A stretch of 64,000 nucleotides of DNA from CALFML01 sp044222245. GTDB lineage: Bacteria; Myxococcota_A; Polyangia; Palsa-1104; JAEUJZ01. Where the stretch lies: assembly GCA_044222245.1 (NCBI GenBank), contig JBGANQ010000003.1:62001-126000 (forward strand). Direction: 5' to 3'. Each line of letters starts with the position of its first letter. Within the stretch, counting starts at the first letter, position 1. Shown piece after piece: positions 8,511-18,228 of the stretch. The notes under the pieces are model-generated. The model ran no database searches and was not told the DNA's origin. It worked only from the letters and a program-made list of their open reading frames with translations. A program made the translations under genes and the position numbers.

Positions 8511-9380
8511 ATGTCCACCCCCGCGCCGCTTCCCCCTGCCCTGCCCCCGCGCGCGGCCACGGTGCTGGTGCTCCGCGCCGCCGGCCCTGCGATTGAAGTG
8601 CTGCTCGTCCGCCGCAGCCACCGCGCCAGCTTCATGGCCAACGCCTTTGTCTTTCCGGGGGGGCGGGTCGATGCCGCCGATGCCGTAGCCGACCCCGCCG
8701 ATGCGGCGGCGGCGGACCCGCTGTACCCGGCCCGCCGCGCCGCCGCTCGCGAGCTGGCCGAGGAAGTCGGCCTGCAGGTGAGCAAGCTCGGGGAGCTTGT
8801 CCGCTTCGCGCACTGGATCACCCCCTCGGCCGAGCCCAAGCGGTTCGACACCGAGTTCTTTCTGTGGCCGCTGCCCGGGCCGCTGCCCGAGCCGCTGAAC
8901 GTCCAGGTCGACGGGCGCGAGGTCTTCGATCCACTGTGGCTCACCCCCGCGGCGGCGCTCGACCGCTACGCGGCGGGCACGCTGAACCTGCCGCCGCCGA
9001 CGGTCTGCACGCTGGAGGACCTGGCTGCCGAGATCGCCGCCGGGCAGGCCGACCCGACGCAAGCGACCCTCGCCGCCGGTGCTGACGGCGCGAGCGCGGC
9101 CCTGCTGGCGGCCCTGCTGACCCGCTGCGCCGCCCGGCAGCCGCTGCCGGTGCTGCCCAAGCTCTGCGCCACCGACCACGGCGAGCTCGCAATCGTCATG
9201 CCCTGGGACCCGCAGTTTCCCGAGCTGCCCGGCGAAGGGCAGCCCGTCCCTGGCCTGGCGCGCGGGGCGAGCCCGGTGCCGCGGCGAATCCGGCGCTGCC
9301 AGCTCAAGCTCGAGGAAGCCGCGGCGTCTGCGGCGGCAGCCCGCCAGGTCCCCTGGACGGTCGAGCGCGCCGAGTCCTAG
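8511..9380 (+). CDS. NUDIX hydrolase (NUDT7/NUDT19-like)
   Basis: A 289-residue NUDIX-fold pyrophosphohydrolase. The F-V-F-P-G-G-R-V-D-x-A-D start, an Ala/Asp-rich insert, then A-A-A-R-E-L-A-E-E-V-G-L give the split Nudix box typical of the NUDT7/NUDT19 subgroup, which acts on CoA or acyl-CoA. The R-E-x-x-E-E metal-binding core is intact. ATG at 8511 is preceded by GAGGAG inside the end of the thioesterase gene. Pairing with a thioesterase fits a role in CoA-ester turnover (inference). The C-terminal third, after about residue 200, has no recognisable domain. Confidence 0.8.
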   Translation: MSTPAPLPPALPPRAATVLVLRAAGPAIEVLLVRRSHRASFMANAFVFPGGRVDAADAVADPADAAAADPLYPARRAAARELAEEVGLQVSKLGELVRFAHWITPSAEPKRFDTEFFLWPLPGPLPEPLNVQVDGREVFDPLWLTPAAALDRYAAGTLNLPPPTVCTLEDLAAEIAAGQADPTQATLAAGADGASAALLAALLTRCAARQPLPVLPKLCATDHGELAIVMPWDPQFPELPGEGQPVPGLARGASPVPRRIRRCQLKLEEAAASAAAARQVPWTVERAES

Positions 9381-9538
9381 CAGGCCCGCATCCCCCTCCG
9401 CCATTGCGGCTGTGGTCAAGGCTCGCCGCAGCGCGGGCAGCATCGAGCTAACTACTAACTAAATGATAAGTCGGCAATGCGCACAGCTTTTTCGCCGGTG
9501 TGTTAAAATGATCTCGGCACTAAAGGTTCACACCGCGC

Positions 9539-12500
9539 ATGACGACGCTGAGCGACGCACTGGCGAGAGCGCCTAATCCCCTGGCCGCCCACACCGTGAG
9601 TGATGGCGACGGCGGCACCGGCTGGGTCGACGTCCCCGCGCTGCACCAAGAGGCGCGAGCAGCGCTCTGGCAGGGCTGCGAGCGGGCCCGCCAAGGCCAC
9701 TCGCAGGTCTTCGCGCTCGTCGGTGAGGCCGGCCTCGGCAAGAGCCACCTGCTCTTGTGGCTGCGGCAGCGCCTGGCGCTGCGCGGCGATCCCCAGACCT
9801 ACTTCATCGCCATGCCGGCCCTGCCGGATCTGGCGCAGCCGTTCCGCCACGCCCTGCGCCAGCTCGTCGGGGCGCTCTGCCGCCGCGAGAGCACCGTCGC
9901 CGCCGCCGACTCTAGCGACCCGAGCAGCGGGCTCCTGGACCGCCCGATCGACAGCCTGTTGTGGGGCGGGCTGTACACCCAGGCCTGCGACCTGCTCGAT
10001 GCCGCGCGGGTCGGCATGTACCAGGGTCCGGCGACGCTGCTCAAGCTGCTCGGGCCGATGTGCAGCGACGCCGGGCGCCGGCGGCCGCTGGCCGACTTTG
10101 CCGCTGCGGCGCAGAAGGTGTGGGGCCAGGTCGAGCCCGGGCTGCGCTCGTACCTGCTCAGCCTGCCCACCGAGATGTCGATTGACTCGGCCGCGCGGGC
10201 GGTGCTCCTGCAGTACCCGTACGCCGATCGCCGTGGGCTGTGCACCGCCTGGCTCGCCGGAGAGGAGCTGTCGCAGAAGGATCGCGAGCGCCTCGCCGCC
10301 AAGCAGGTCATAAACAACGAAAACGCTGCCAAGTATGTGCTGTGCTCGGTGGTGCGGCTGCTCACCGCAGCGCCCGGGGCGCACCTGATCCTGCACTATG
10401 ACCAGACGCAGCAGCTGGTCGAGCAGCTCGGACAGCCCGGCCTGCAGGCGATGGCCGAGGTGGCAGCGGCCATCCAGGGCAGCGGTGGCTCCTCGCTGCA
10501 GGTGCTGTCGCTGCGGCCCGAGCACCTGAGCCAGCTGCAGGGGCGCACGACCCGCCCGACGACCGCGCCCGGGCCGATCCGCAACCTCGACCAGACGGTG
10601 CGGCTCGGTCAGGTCAGCCCCGAGCTGCTGCAAGAGCTGATCGCGGCGCGGCTCGACGCCGGGCTGGCCGAGGCCGCCGACCGGCCCTCGCCGCTTTACC
10701 CTTTCACCGCGGCCGAGCTGGCGGTGGGCCAGTGGCCCAAAGAGGCGGACACGCCGCGCGCCGCCCTCCAGGTGTTCGCCAAGCGCTACGCCGACAAGCG
10801 GCGCGAGCTGATCCCCGGCCACGCCGGCTCGGCCCGCAACGCCGTGAGCAGCCCCGGCCGGGCGGCGTCCGGACCGACTCGCGCCAAGGACGCCCCGAGC
10901 ATCCCGGGCGTACCCGAGCAGCGGTCGCGCAGCAGCCAGTCCCCCTCCATGGACTTTCTCTCCGACGAGGAGACCAGCGACGCGCTCGCCGCTACGCCGG
11001 TGGCCACCAGCCCAATTCAAGGGGTCCGGGCGCGCTCGCTTACCCACGCGGATGAGTCGGGGGGCACGGCCGCGCCGGCCAAGCTGGTGCCGCAGCGCGC
11101 CGCGCAGGGGTTTGTCGCCGACAGCAGCCCGACCATCCAGGCGCTGCCCAAGTCGCTGCTCGTCTCCGCCACCGGCAAGGTGGCGGGTCGCGATGCCAAA
11201 GCGGCCCCCTCATTTGCCGCCGACAGCAGCCCGACCCAGCGCGCGGTCTCCGACGATGTAATGGGCAAGGTGCGCGGTCCCGGGGCGGCGAGCAAGCGCT
11301 CCCCCGAGCCGGCCCGCGACGCCAAGCCGGTGCCGGTGGCGGCGTCGCCGAGCCGCGCCGTGACCACGGCCAGCGAAGATGCGGTGATGGGCCGCGTGCG
11401 CGGCACCGCCAAGGCGGCCGAGGCACCGCCGCCGGCAGCCGAGCGGCCCGCGGACAGGCCGGTTGAGAAGCTCGCCGACAAGCCGGCGGCCAAGCCGGCC
11501 GAGAAGCAGCCGGAGCGACCGCCCGAGAAGCCGACGCTGCGCCCCGCCGCGCCAGCGGTGGTCAAGGCGCCCGAGAGCGAGCCGGCGCCGGCGACCAAGG
11601 CCGCGGCGAACGCGGTGCCCCATGTGGAGGCCGACAGCAGTCCGACCCTCAAGCGGGTGCCGGACGAGCAGCTCATCAAGGCCAGCCGCGAGCGCAGCCG
11701 CCCGCACAGCGACGCGATAGCGCGCAAAGCGGCGCCCAGCAGTGACAGCGGTGTGATCGGTCGGCCGACGCCGACCATGCAGGTCCAGCCGTCGCTGGTG
11801 CGCGCCTCGCGGCCGAGCGCAGCGCCGGCCAAGCCGGCAGTGAGCAACAAGCCCGTCGCGGTGACCCCACCGGCCAAGGCCCCGCCAGTCGAGGAGGCCG
11901 CGCCCGCACCTGCCCCCGGCAGCCTGCCGAGCAACGTGCCCGATCCGCTGCCGCCAAGCTCAGAGTCGCCGTCGATGGGCTGGCTGGCCATGGCCAACGA
12001 TCAGGATCCGCTGGCCGACGCCGTCAAGCAGGCCAAGGCCGACCTGGCGGCGGCGCCCGGCGCCAAGCCCGTGGTCGCCCTCAGCGAGCCGCCGCGACCA
12101 AGTCCCAACACCTCGCCGACGCGTCCGCCCAACCCGACCGCGCCGCCGGCGGCGCCGGCCAAGGCGCCTTCGGCGGTCAGCCTGCCGCGCCCGAGCATCC
12201 CGCCGGCAGGCACGGCCACCAAGCCGCCGCTGGCCCAGCGCGCGGCGGCGGCGAGCTCCAACCCGCCGGCGAGCGTCAAGGCGCCGCCCCCAGCGCTGGC
12301 TCCGGCGCCGGTCGAAAACGTGCCCACCGAGCTGCCGCCGAGCGCCGAGTCGCCGTCGATGGGCTGGCTGGCCATGGCCTCGGGCAACGACAAGCTCGAG
12401 GACGCCGTCGCCCAGGCCAAGGCCGAGCTGGCACCTGGGGCCGACCCCGCGGCCCCGCGGTCCGCAAGCTCCGCAGCAGAGTCGGCTTCGGGAAAAAATG

Positions 12501-12892
12501 ACAAGGGCGAGTCGGGACCGAACAAGGCGCGCGCGGCGCGGCCGATCCGCGGCACCATGAGCCTGGGCGTCGTCGTCGTCAACCCGACCACCGTAAAGCC
12601 CGCCGAGCCGCCCGCCGAGTCGGCCAGCCCCGCCGAGCCGGTGCGCCCGCCGGTGCGCAGCACCCAGGCGCGCATGCCGGCGATCCAGCTGCGCACCGCG
12701 CAGTCAGTGTCGCCGCAGCAGGTGCTGGCCGCCCTGGCCGGGCGCGGCATGATGGAGGACTGGCAGCTCGGACAGGAGCTGGGCCTGCCGCTGGACTCGC
12801 TGGAAAAGATCCTCGTGACCTTGGAAGAGGAAGGGCAGGTGCGGCTGATGGCGATGGGGGACGGCCAGCGCATGGTCGTTCTCATCGACTGA
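9539..12892 (+). CDS. Large P-loop ATPase with long disordered repeat region and C-terminal winged helix
   Basis: A 1117-residue protein that I cannot assign to a named family. Residues 62-69 are a Walker A motif (G-E-A-G-L-G-K-S). A hydrophobic strand ending H-Y-D-Q near 281-288 is the likely Walker B. The ATPase-like part covers about residues 35-420. Residues about 420-1045 are Pro/Ala/Lys-rich and look disordered. Short motifs recur there: A-D-S-S-P-T three times (near 527, 560, 697), V-M-G-K/R-V-R-G twice, and S-x-E-S-P-S-M-G-W-L-A-M-A twice (near 807 and 934), each of the latter followed by an amphipathic D-A-V-x-Q-A-K-A segment. The last 60 residues look like a winged helix. A possible -10 (TAAAAT) lies at 9504-9509. 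Confidence 0.7.
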   Translation: MTTLSDALARAPNPLAAHTVSDGDGGTGWVDVPALHQEARAALWQGCERARQGHSQVFALVGEAGLGKSHLLLWLRQRLALRGDPQTYFIAMPALPDLAQPFRHALRQLVGALCRRESTVAAADSSDPSSGLLDRPIDSLLWGGLYTQACDLLDAARVGMYQGPATLLKLLGPMCSDAGRRRPLADFAAAAQKVWGQVEPGLRSYLLSLPTEMSIDSAARAVLLQYPYADRRGLCTAWLAGEELSQKDRERLAAKQVINNENAAKYVLCSVVRLLTAAPGAHLILHYDQTQQLVEQLGQPGLQAMAEVAAAIQGSGGSSLQVLSLRPEHLSQLQGRTTRPTTAPGPIRNLDQTVRLGQVSPELLQELIAARLDAGLAEAADRPSPLYPFTAAELAVGQWPKEADTPRAALQVFAKRYADKRRELIPGHAGSARNAVSSPGRAASGPTRAKDAPSIPGVPEQRSRSSQSPSMDFLSDEETSDALAATPVATSPIQGVRARSLTHADESGGTAAPAKLVPQRAAQGFVADSSPTIQALPKSLLVSATGKVAGRDAKAAPSFAADSSPTQRAVSDDVMGKVRGPGAASKRSPEPARDAKPVPVAASPSRAVTTASEDAVMGRVRGTAKAAEAPPPAAERPADRPVEKLADKPAAKPAEKQPERPPEKPTLRPAAPAVVKAPESEPAPATKAAANAVPHVEADSSPTLKRVPDEQLIKASRERSRPHSDAIARKAAPSSDSGVIGRPTPTMQVQPSLVRASRPSAAPAKPAVSNKPVAVTPPAKAPPVEEAAPAPAPGSLPSNVPDPLPPSSESPSMGWLAMANDQDPLADAVKQAKADLAAAPGAKPVVALSEPPRPSPNTSPTRPPNPTAPPAAPAKAPSAVSLPRPSIPPAGTATKPPLAQRAAAASSNPPASVKAPPPALAPAPVENVPTELPPSAESPSMGWLAMASGNDKLEDAVAQAKAELAPGADPAAPRSASSAAESASGKNDKGESGPNKARAARPIRGTMSLGVVVVNPTTVKPAEPPAESASPAEPVRPPVRSTQARMPAIQLRTAQSVSPQQVLAALAGRGMMEDWQLGQELGLPLDSLEKILVTLEEEGQVRLMAMGDGQRMVVLID

Positions 12893-12909
12893 CGGGTCGG
12901 TGCTCAGCC

Positions 12910-14538
12910 GTGCAGCAAGGACGCGCCGCCGCGCCTGACCGTGGCCCGCGTTGCCCGAGGGCGCGCGGGCGAAGGCGGCTCGCGCTGCTCGCCCTGGTTA
13001 TTGGCGGGCTCTGGCTCGCGGCGGCGGGCCGAGTACCGACTGCGGCGGCGCGGCGCGGCGATGGCGGCAGCGCCAGCCGCCTGGGAATGCTCCGTCAGGT
13101 CCAGCCGCTGCTGGAGCGCGGCGCCGCGGCCCTGGAGGCGCGCGACTTCGCCACCGCCGGCAAGCTGCTCGGCAGCGCGTTTCGCAGCGCGCCGCTGCCC
13201 GAGGTGCTGCTGCAGCTAGCCCGCCTCGCCCAGGCCGAGGGCCTGGCGGTCCAGGCCTATGATCTATACCGCCGCTACCTGGCCGATCCGACGCGCATCC
13301 CCGACAGCGCCGCGGTGACTGCGGCAGAGGCGGCGGTCGCCCAGCCACCACCGCCGAGCGGCAGCCTGGCAGTCAACGGGCCCCCAGCGGCGATCGTCAT
13401 CGTCGATGGGCGGATCGTCGGCGTGCTGCCGCTGCCGCAGCCGCTGCTGCTGGCGCCCGGCGAGCACACCCTGCTGCTGGAGGTGGGCAACAAGCGCATC
13501 GAGACGCCGCTGCAGGTGCAGGAAGGGCGGCTGGCCGAGGTGCGCACCGGTCGCAGCTCGGGGGCGCTGCTCATCAGCATCCTGCCAGCGCTGCTGGTGC
13601 TCGACGAGCTGCCCGGCGTGCCGGCCGAGCTCGGGCACCTGTTTGGCGAGGCCGTCGAGCGGGCCGCCATCGCCCAGCAGCTCGGGGTGATGCCGGTGGC
13701 GGTGGCGCTGCGCCAGGGGGGCGAGCTGCGGCAGTGCCTGGCCACTTCACCCTGCCAGCAGCAGCTGGCCAAGCGGAGCGGCCTTGATTATGTGCTGCGC
13801 TCGCGAGTGACGCGCGCCGCGGCAGCGCCGCCGGGCCCCACCGCCGGCTGGACCTTCGAGCTCAGCCTGCTGCATGCAGAGGTGGACGAGCCGGCCAGCC
13901 AGCTCACCGCCCAGTGCGCCGCCTGTACCACCGAGCAGGCAGCCGCCCGCTACCGCGAGGCGCTGACCGAGCTGCTGACCCGCGGCCTGCCGCGCCAGCT
14001 GGGCAACGCCGAGCTCACCTCGGACCCGCCCGGAGCGACCGTTGTTATCGCCAACCGTCCCGTCGGTCAGACCCCGCTGCAGCTAGCGCTGTGGGAGGGC
14101 AGCTATGAGCTTTTGCTAAAGCTGCCCGGCTACAAGCCAGCGACCCCCGCGCTGAGCATCACCGCGGCCGCCAAGACTCCGCTCAGCGTCCAGCTGGAGG
14201 CAGACGCAGCGCCCCCTGCCGTCCTCCCAGCCGCGCCCGACCGCCAGCTCACAAGCGCGCGGCTGCCGCGACCGCGCTGGCGGCTGGCCGTCGGCGGCTC
14301 GCTGGTCAGCCTGGGCGCGGTGCTGCTGAGCGGGGGCGCGCTGGCGCTGCTCGCCGATGGGCAGTGCTACCCGATCCAGCCGACCGGCGTCTCCGCCGGG
14401 GCCGCGCAGTGCCGGGTGCTCTATGACACCAAGTCCTCCGGCCTGGCGACGGTCGGAGTCGGCCTCAGCTTCGGCCTCGCCGGGGCCATCCTTCTCGCCA
14501 TCCCGGGAGCCCGCAGAACCCCCGCCGTCACCCCGTAA
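12910..14538 (+). CDS. PEGA-domain membrane-anchored protein (paralogue 2)
   Basis: A 542-residue protein with the same order of parts as the gene at 5636: N-terminal hydrophobic anchor (about 22-40), TPR-like helices, PEGA-like domain with V-I-V-D-G-R-I-V-G (about 155-210), a middle domain with C-L-A-T-S-P-C-Q-Q-Q-L, a second PEGA repeat with G-A-T-V-V-I and G-Q-T-P-L (about 370-425), then two hydrophobic C-terminal segments separated by a Cys-containing loop. It starts at GTG 17 bp after the ATPase gene, so the two are probably one transcript. Function unknown; extracytoplasmic location is inferred. Confidence 0.72.
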   Translation: MQQGRAAAPDRGPRCPRARGRRRLALLALVIGGLWLAAAGRVPTAAARRGDGGSASRLGMLRQVQPLLERGAAALEARDFATAGKLLGSAFRSAPLPEVLLQLARLAQAEGLAVQAYDLYRRYLADPTRIPDSAAVTAAEAAVAQPPPPSGSLAVNGPPAAIVIVDGRIVGVLPLPQPLLLAPGEHTLLLEVGNKRIETPLQVQEGRLAEVRTGRSSGALLISILPALLVLDELPGVPAELGHLFGEAVERAAIAQQLGVMPVAVALRQGGELRQCLATSPCQQQLAKRSGLDYVLRSRVTRAAAAPPGPTAGWTFELSLLHAEVDEPASQLTAQCAACTTEQAAARYREALTELLTRGLPRQLGNAELTSDPPGATVVIANRPVGQTPLQLALWEGSYELLLKLPGYKPATPALSITAAAKTPLSVQLEADAAPPAVLPAAPDRQLTSARLPRPRWRLAVGGSLVSLGAVLLSGGALALLADGQCYPIQPTGVSAGAAQCRVLYDTKSSGLATVGVGLSFGLAGAILLAIPGARRTPAVTP

Positions 14539-14605
14539 GGGGCCCGATCGTCCGCCGGCGGGACAGAGAGAGCTTAATCCTTATTGATTAGTCCGAGGTT
14601 GTTCT

Positions 14606-16057
14606 ATGAAAAAGACACTCCTTATTGCTGCCTTGCTTCCCCTTGGCTGCCAGACCCAGTTTAATCCCGCCAACTGTGTGGTCGGCCTGGCGTGCAGTTC
14701 CGGCCAGCGCTGTGACCCGGTCAGCGAGACCTGCCAGCCCATGCAGCTGACGCTGACCAACATCGAGCCGCCCTCTGGCGGCCAGCGCGCCGCGACGATG
14801 GTCACCATCACCGGCACCGGCTTCCAGGCAGGAATCTCGGTGCAGGTAAACGGCGTCCCAGCGACTCAGGTGAGCCTGCTGTCGCCGACCCAGCTCACGG
14901 CGCTCGTCCCGGCGAGCGCGGCGCGCTGCGGACCGGTAAACGTCCACCTCACCAATCCCGACAACACCACCGCCGATCGCGCCGACCTGTTCCGCTACCT
15001 CGGCGGCGGCACGATCCGGTTCGCGGCCCAGCCGGCCACCGGCACCACCCCCGCTCCCGCCGGCGCGGATCAGATCATCATCCGCGACCTCGATAACGAC
15101 TCCTATGAGGACCTGGCGATCAAGAGCCCCTCTGGCGCGAGCATCACCTTATGCGCCGGCAACGCCGCCGGGATGCCGTCCTGCAACGTGACGATGCCCT
15201 ACCCGCTCAGCGGCCTGACGTTTATGCGCATCCACGATTTCGAACACAACCGCAAGCCCGACATCATGGTCGTGCCGCGCCTGAACCCGACGAGCGCCAC
15301 CGCCTGGCTGGCGCGCAACCCAGGCTCGCTGAGCGGCACCTGGGGGCAGACCAGCTACAACCTGACGACCAACCTCACGGATCTGGTCGCCGCCGATCGT
15401 CCCGGCGGCGGGCCGACGGATCTGTTTGTGGCGACGACGCAGCAGCTGGCCACGGCGCCCTTTGTCCTGGACAGCAGCTTCGTCGGCACACCCGTCGCCA
15501 ACGAGGCCCTGCGCGGCCTGCTGCTCGCCCAGCTCGATCCGGCCACCGAGGCGCCAGAGCTGGTCGCCGGCCGCAATAGCAACGCGGGACTGGAGGTGCT
15601 GGAGGCGGCCGCCCCCGGGGCCTTGTACGCGCAGAAGTGGATGAGCACGTTGCAGGTCGCGACCTTCCGCCTCGCCGACTTCAATAACGATGGGAAGCCG
15701 GATCTGGTGGCGGTCAACGACACGGGCACCTCGTGGTACCTGGCGCTCGGTCAGGGCGATGGGACCTTCGCCTCGCCGGTGCAGGTCTCGGTTCCGGCAG
15801 TGACGGCCCCGCTGTTCGAGGTCGCCGATCTGGCATGCGATGGCAACCAGCAGCTCATCGTCATCACCGGCAAGAACCTGTCTTACCTATCGCTGCACGC
15901 CGACGCGACCGCCGCCGCCCCAGTGCCGATCACGACCGGCACCGCGGTCATCACCGGGGTCGCGGTCAAAGACCTCAACAGCGACGGCCGCCCAGACATT
16001 GTCTACACGACCGCCACCACGGGCGTGACGGTCCTCAACAACTTCACCGGTCCTTAG
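14606..16057 (+). CDS. FG-GAP/VCBS-repeat lipoprotein with an IPT/TIG domain
   Basis: A 483-residue lipoprotein. The signal peptide ends at L-P-L-G-C (Cys15). Next are a small Cys-rich section (C-V-V-G-L-A-C...C-D-P...C) and an IPT/TIG immunoglobulin-like domain (about 48-130, I-x-P-x-x-G and G-T-G-F motifs). The rest consists of repeats with the FG-GAP/VCBS calcium-binding pattern, for example D-L-D-N-D-S-Y-E-D-L, D-F-N-N-D-G-K-P-D-L and D-L-N-S-D-G-R-P-D-I, which form a beta-propeller. Likely outer-membrane or cell-surface. GAGG lies 8 bp before the ATG. No partner is apparent. Confidence 0.75.
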   Translation: MKKTLLIAALLPLGCQTQFNPANCVVGLACSSGQRCDPVSETCQPMQLTLTNIEPPSGGQRAATMVTITGTGFQAGISVQVNGVPATQVSLLSPTQLTALVPASAARCGPVNVHLTNPDNTTADRADLFRYLGGGTIRFAAQPATGTTPAPAGADQIIIRDLDNDSYEDLAIKSPSGASITLCAGNAAGMPSCNVTMPYPLSGLTFMRIHDFEHNRKPDIMVVPRLNPTSATAWLARNPGSLSGTWGQTSYNLTTNLTDLVAADRPGGGPTDLFVATTQQLATAPFVLDSSFVGTPVANEALRGLLLAQLDPATEAPELVAGRNSNAGLEVLEAAAPGALYAQKWMSTLQVATFRLADFNNDGKPDLVAVNDTGTSWYLALGQGDGTFASPVQVSVPAVTAPLFEVADLACDGNQQLIVITGKNLSYLSLHADATAAAPVPITTGTAVITGVAVKDLNSDGRPDIVYTTATTGVTVLNNFTGP

Positions 16058-16092
16058 GGCACGCTCGGAGACCTGGACGCAGCAGCGCCGCG

Positions 16093-16677
16093 TCACTGCA
16101 GCGTCGCGCTGCGGCACAGCGGCGGGCAGTCGGGGCCGGCGGGGCGGGTCTCGTCGTAGCGGGCGATGGTCTGGTGCAGGTTCAGCAGGGGGAAGGCTCC
16201 CGGCAGGCCGACGCGCACGGTAAAGGTGTCGCCTGCCGCCCAGTTCGTCATCAGCCCCTGGAAGGTCCCCTGAAGGTGCAGGCCGCCGCCGCTCGGGTCG
16301 AGGCGGCAGGCGGCGGTCAGCGGGCCGGCGAAGTCACACCCGAAATAGGTGCCGCTCGGGCTTGGGTGCAGCGTGGAGCACAGGTTGTTGCGGCACAGCA
16401 GCAGCTCGAGTCTTGCGGCGTCGGCGGCAGTGACGGCCAGGTCGGCGGCGAAGGACACTCCACCGGTGCAGCGGACCTGCGGGCAGCTCGGGGGCGGCAG
16501 CGTCCCCGGCTGGGCGAGCTCACCGCCGGGATCGCAGCCGAGCCAAAAGGCGCTCAGGCTCAGCCAACCGAGCCGGACCAGCCGGCGCGGCCAGCGGCCC
16601 CCCGACCGCGAGCCGCCAGGACCCCCGGTCGGGCCGCTGTCTCCGCTGCTGCAACCCGCAGCCGGGCGAGCTCTCAT
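16093..16677 (-). CDS. Hypothetical Cys-rich lipoprotein
   Basis: An open frame of 194 residues converging on the FG-GAP lipoprotein gene. A hydrophobic run ending F-W-L-G-C at about residues 34-48 is a plausible lipobox, but about 30 polar residues precede it, so the true start may be an alternative codon further in. The mature part has several Cys and a compact beta-rich appearance. No family is recognised. The stretch upstream (16678-16914) shows no gene. Confidence 0.5.
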   Translation of the reverse strand: MRARPAAGCSSGDSGPTGGPGGSRSGGRWPRRLVRLGWLSLSAFWLGCDPGGELAQPGTLPPPSCPQVRCTGGVSFAADLAVTAADAARLELLLCRNNLCSTLHPSPSGTYFGCDFAGPLTAACRLDPSGGGLHLQGTFQGLMTNWAAGDTFTVRVGLPGAFPLLNLHQTIARYDETRPAGPDCPPLCRSATLQ

Positions 16678-16914
16678 GCCTGTCAGACTAGCACGACGGC
16701 CCGGGCTGCCGCCCGGCCGCGCTCCGCCTCGGCCGCAGCGGCGCAGTCGCCCGCGACCCCCGGCGGCGCGGCTTGAGATGCGGAGCGAGATGTAGCGAGG
16801 AGCCCCGGCTGCAAGCAGGAGTAGGCGCCGGCGCGCAGCGGCCTTGGGCCGTGAGCACCAGCGCGCAGCGACGACGCACTCACCCGGGGTCGACCGGAGC
16901 TCGGCTAGGCGTTC

Positions 16915-18228
16915 TTAGTCGGACAGGCCCAGGTTGATGCCGCCCGACTCGCTGTCCAGCTCGAGGCGGCCTTCGCTTTTGCCGACGTGCACGACCCACT
17001 CGGACTTCTCGCGCGGCCGCCGCCGCATCTCGATCGCCAGCCCCTCGGCGCCCGAGATCTCGCCCGAGCGCGACCGCAGCCGCGCCGACAGCGAGGCCTT
17101 CTTGGCCGGCACCGACACATCGCCCGAGGTCGTCGTCGCGCTGACCTGGCAGCCGGCCTTGCAGGCGCCCTGAATCTGCAGATCACCCGAGGTCGAGGTG
17201 AACTTCACCGGCGCCGCGACGTCGCCGCGCAGCAGCAGGTCGCCGGAGGTCGTCTCCATCATCACCGCGCCGCTGGCACGCTCGATGAGGGCCTCGCCGC
17301 TGGTGGTATTCACCGTGACCTTGGCCGCCCCCCGGACGTGAACGTCGCCCGAGACGCTCCGCACCACGACATCGCCATGGACCTCGCTTATCACCACGTC
17401 GCCCGAGATCGTCTTGACCTCCAGGCCGCTGCCGGATGGCAGCACCAGGCGCAGCTGGCCGCTGCCGGCGTGCACGCTGCCGTCAAACTCGGCCTGCAGG
17501 CGGCCCTTGCCTTTGTCGACCAGCTTGACCGCATGGGCATCCGTCTCGGTGGCAGTGAGCAGCACCTCACCGGCCTTGCCGGCCACCACCTCGATATCGC
17601 CCGAGCGGGTCTCGACCCCCACGGTGGTGGGACCGGAGACCGCGGCCTGCGCCGTGAGCGTCTCGTTCTCCTGGTCGTCGTCGTGATCGCCCCCGTCCTC
17701 GCCGTCATAGTCGTCAAAGTGCGAGAGCATGGCGGCGCCCTTGGTGCTCTGCGGGCCCTGGGTGCTTGCCGCAAAGCCCGCCAGCGGCCGACCGAGCAGG
17801 CCGTGCAGCGAGTCGCGCAGCCGCAGCGGGGACAGCGGGCTCGCCGCCACGATTCCCATCACCGCCGCGGCGGCGCCGACAGCGATCCACTGCAGGCTCT
17901 GCGACCGCAGGCGCTTGTGCCAGCGCCCGCCGGTGGGCTTCTGGCTGGCCAGCTGCGCCGCCAGCCGGTGGCTCAGCTGCGCCTCGACCTGCGACCAGAC
18001 CTTCGAAGGCGGCACGCCGCGGGCGCGCTGGGCGAACAGCTCGGTCTCGGCGCGCAGCCAGGCCAGCTCCTTGATGCACACCGGGCAGTAGTCGGCGTGC
18101 GCCGCGACCTCGACCGCCAGCTCGGGGCTCAGCGTCCCGCGCACCAGATTCTCCAGCTGCTCGACGGTAGTGACCCCACAGGGCAGCTTGGCAATCGCCG
18201 CTTCGTTATTCGTCAGTTCAGAACTCAC
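16915..18228 (-). CDS. Zinc-finger anti-sigma factor fused to a DUF4097-type beta-repeat region
   Basis: 437 residues. An N-terminal anti-sigma zinc finger (H-A-D-Y-C-P-V-C, the H-x3-C-x2-C motif) is followed by a single transmembrane segment (about 115-135) and an acidic linker rich in Asp/Glu. The C-terminal half consists of repeating S-G-D-V/I/L turns typical of DUF4097 beta-helix domains, which would face the periplasm. The GTG start at 18228 overlaps the sigma factor stop (GTGA) and has AGGAGGAGC just upstream; a longer open frame to 18315 lies inside the sigma gene and is rejected. It presumably holds the adjacent ECF factor inactive at the membrane until an envelope signal arrives (inference from family). 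Confidence 0.85.
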   Translation of the reverse strand: MSSELTNNEAAIAKLPCGVTTVEQLENLVRGTLSPELAVEVAAHADYCPVCIKELAWLRAETELFAQRARGVPPSKVWSQVEAQLSHRLAAQLASQKPTGGRWHKRLRSQSLQWIAVGAAAAVMGIVAASPLSPLRLRDSLHGLLGRPLAGFAASTQGPQSTKGAAMLSHFDDYDGEDGGDHDDDQENETLTAQAAVSGPTTVGVETRSGDIEVVAGKAGEVLLTATETDAHAVKLVDKGKGRLQAEFDGSVHAGSGQLRLVLPSGSGLEVKTISGDVVISEVHGDVVVRSVSGDVHVRGAAKVTVNTTSGEALIERASGAVMMETTSGDLLLRGDVAAPVKFTSTSGDLQIQGACKAGCQVSATTTSGDVSVPAKKASLSARLRSRSGEISGAEGLAIEMRRRPREKSEWVVHVGKSEGRLELDSESGGINLGLSD

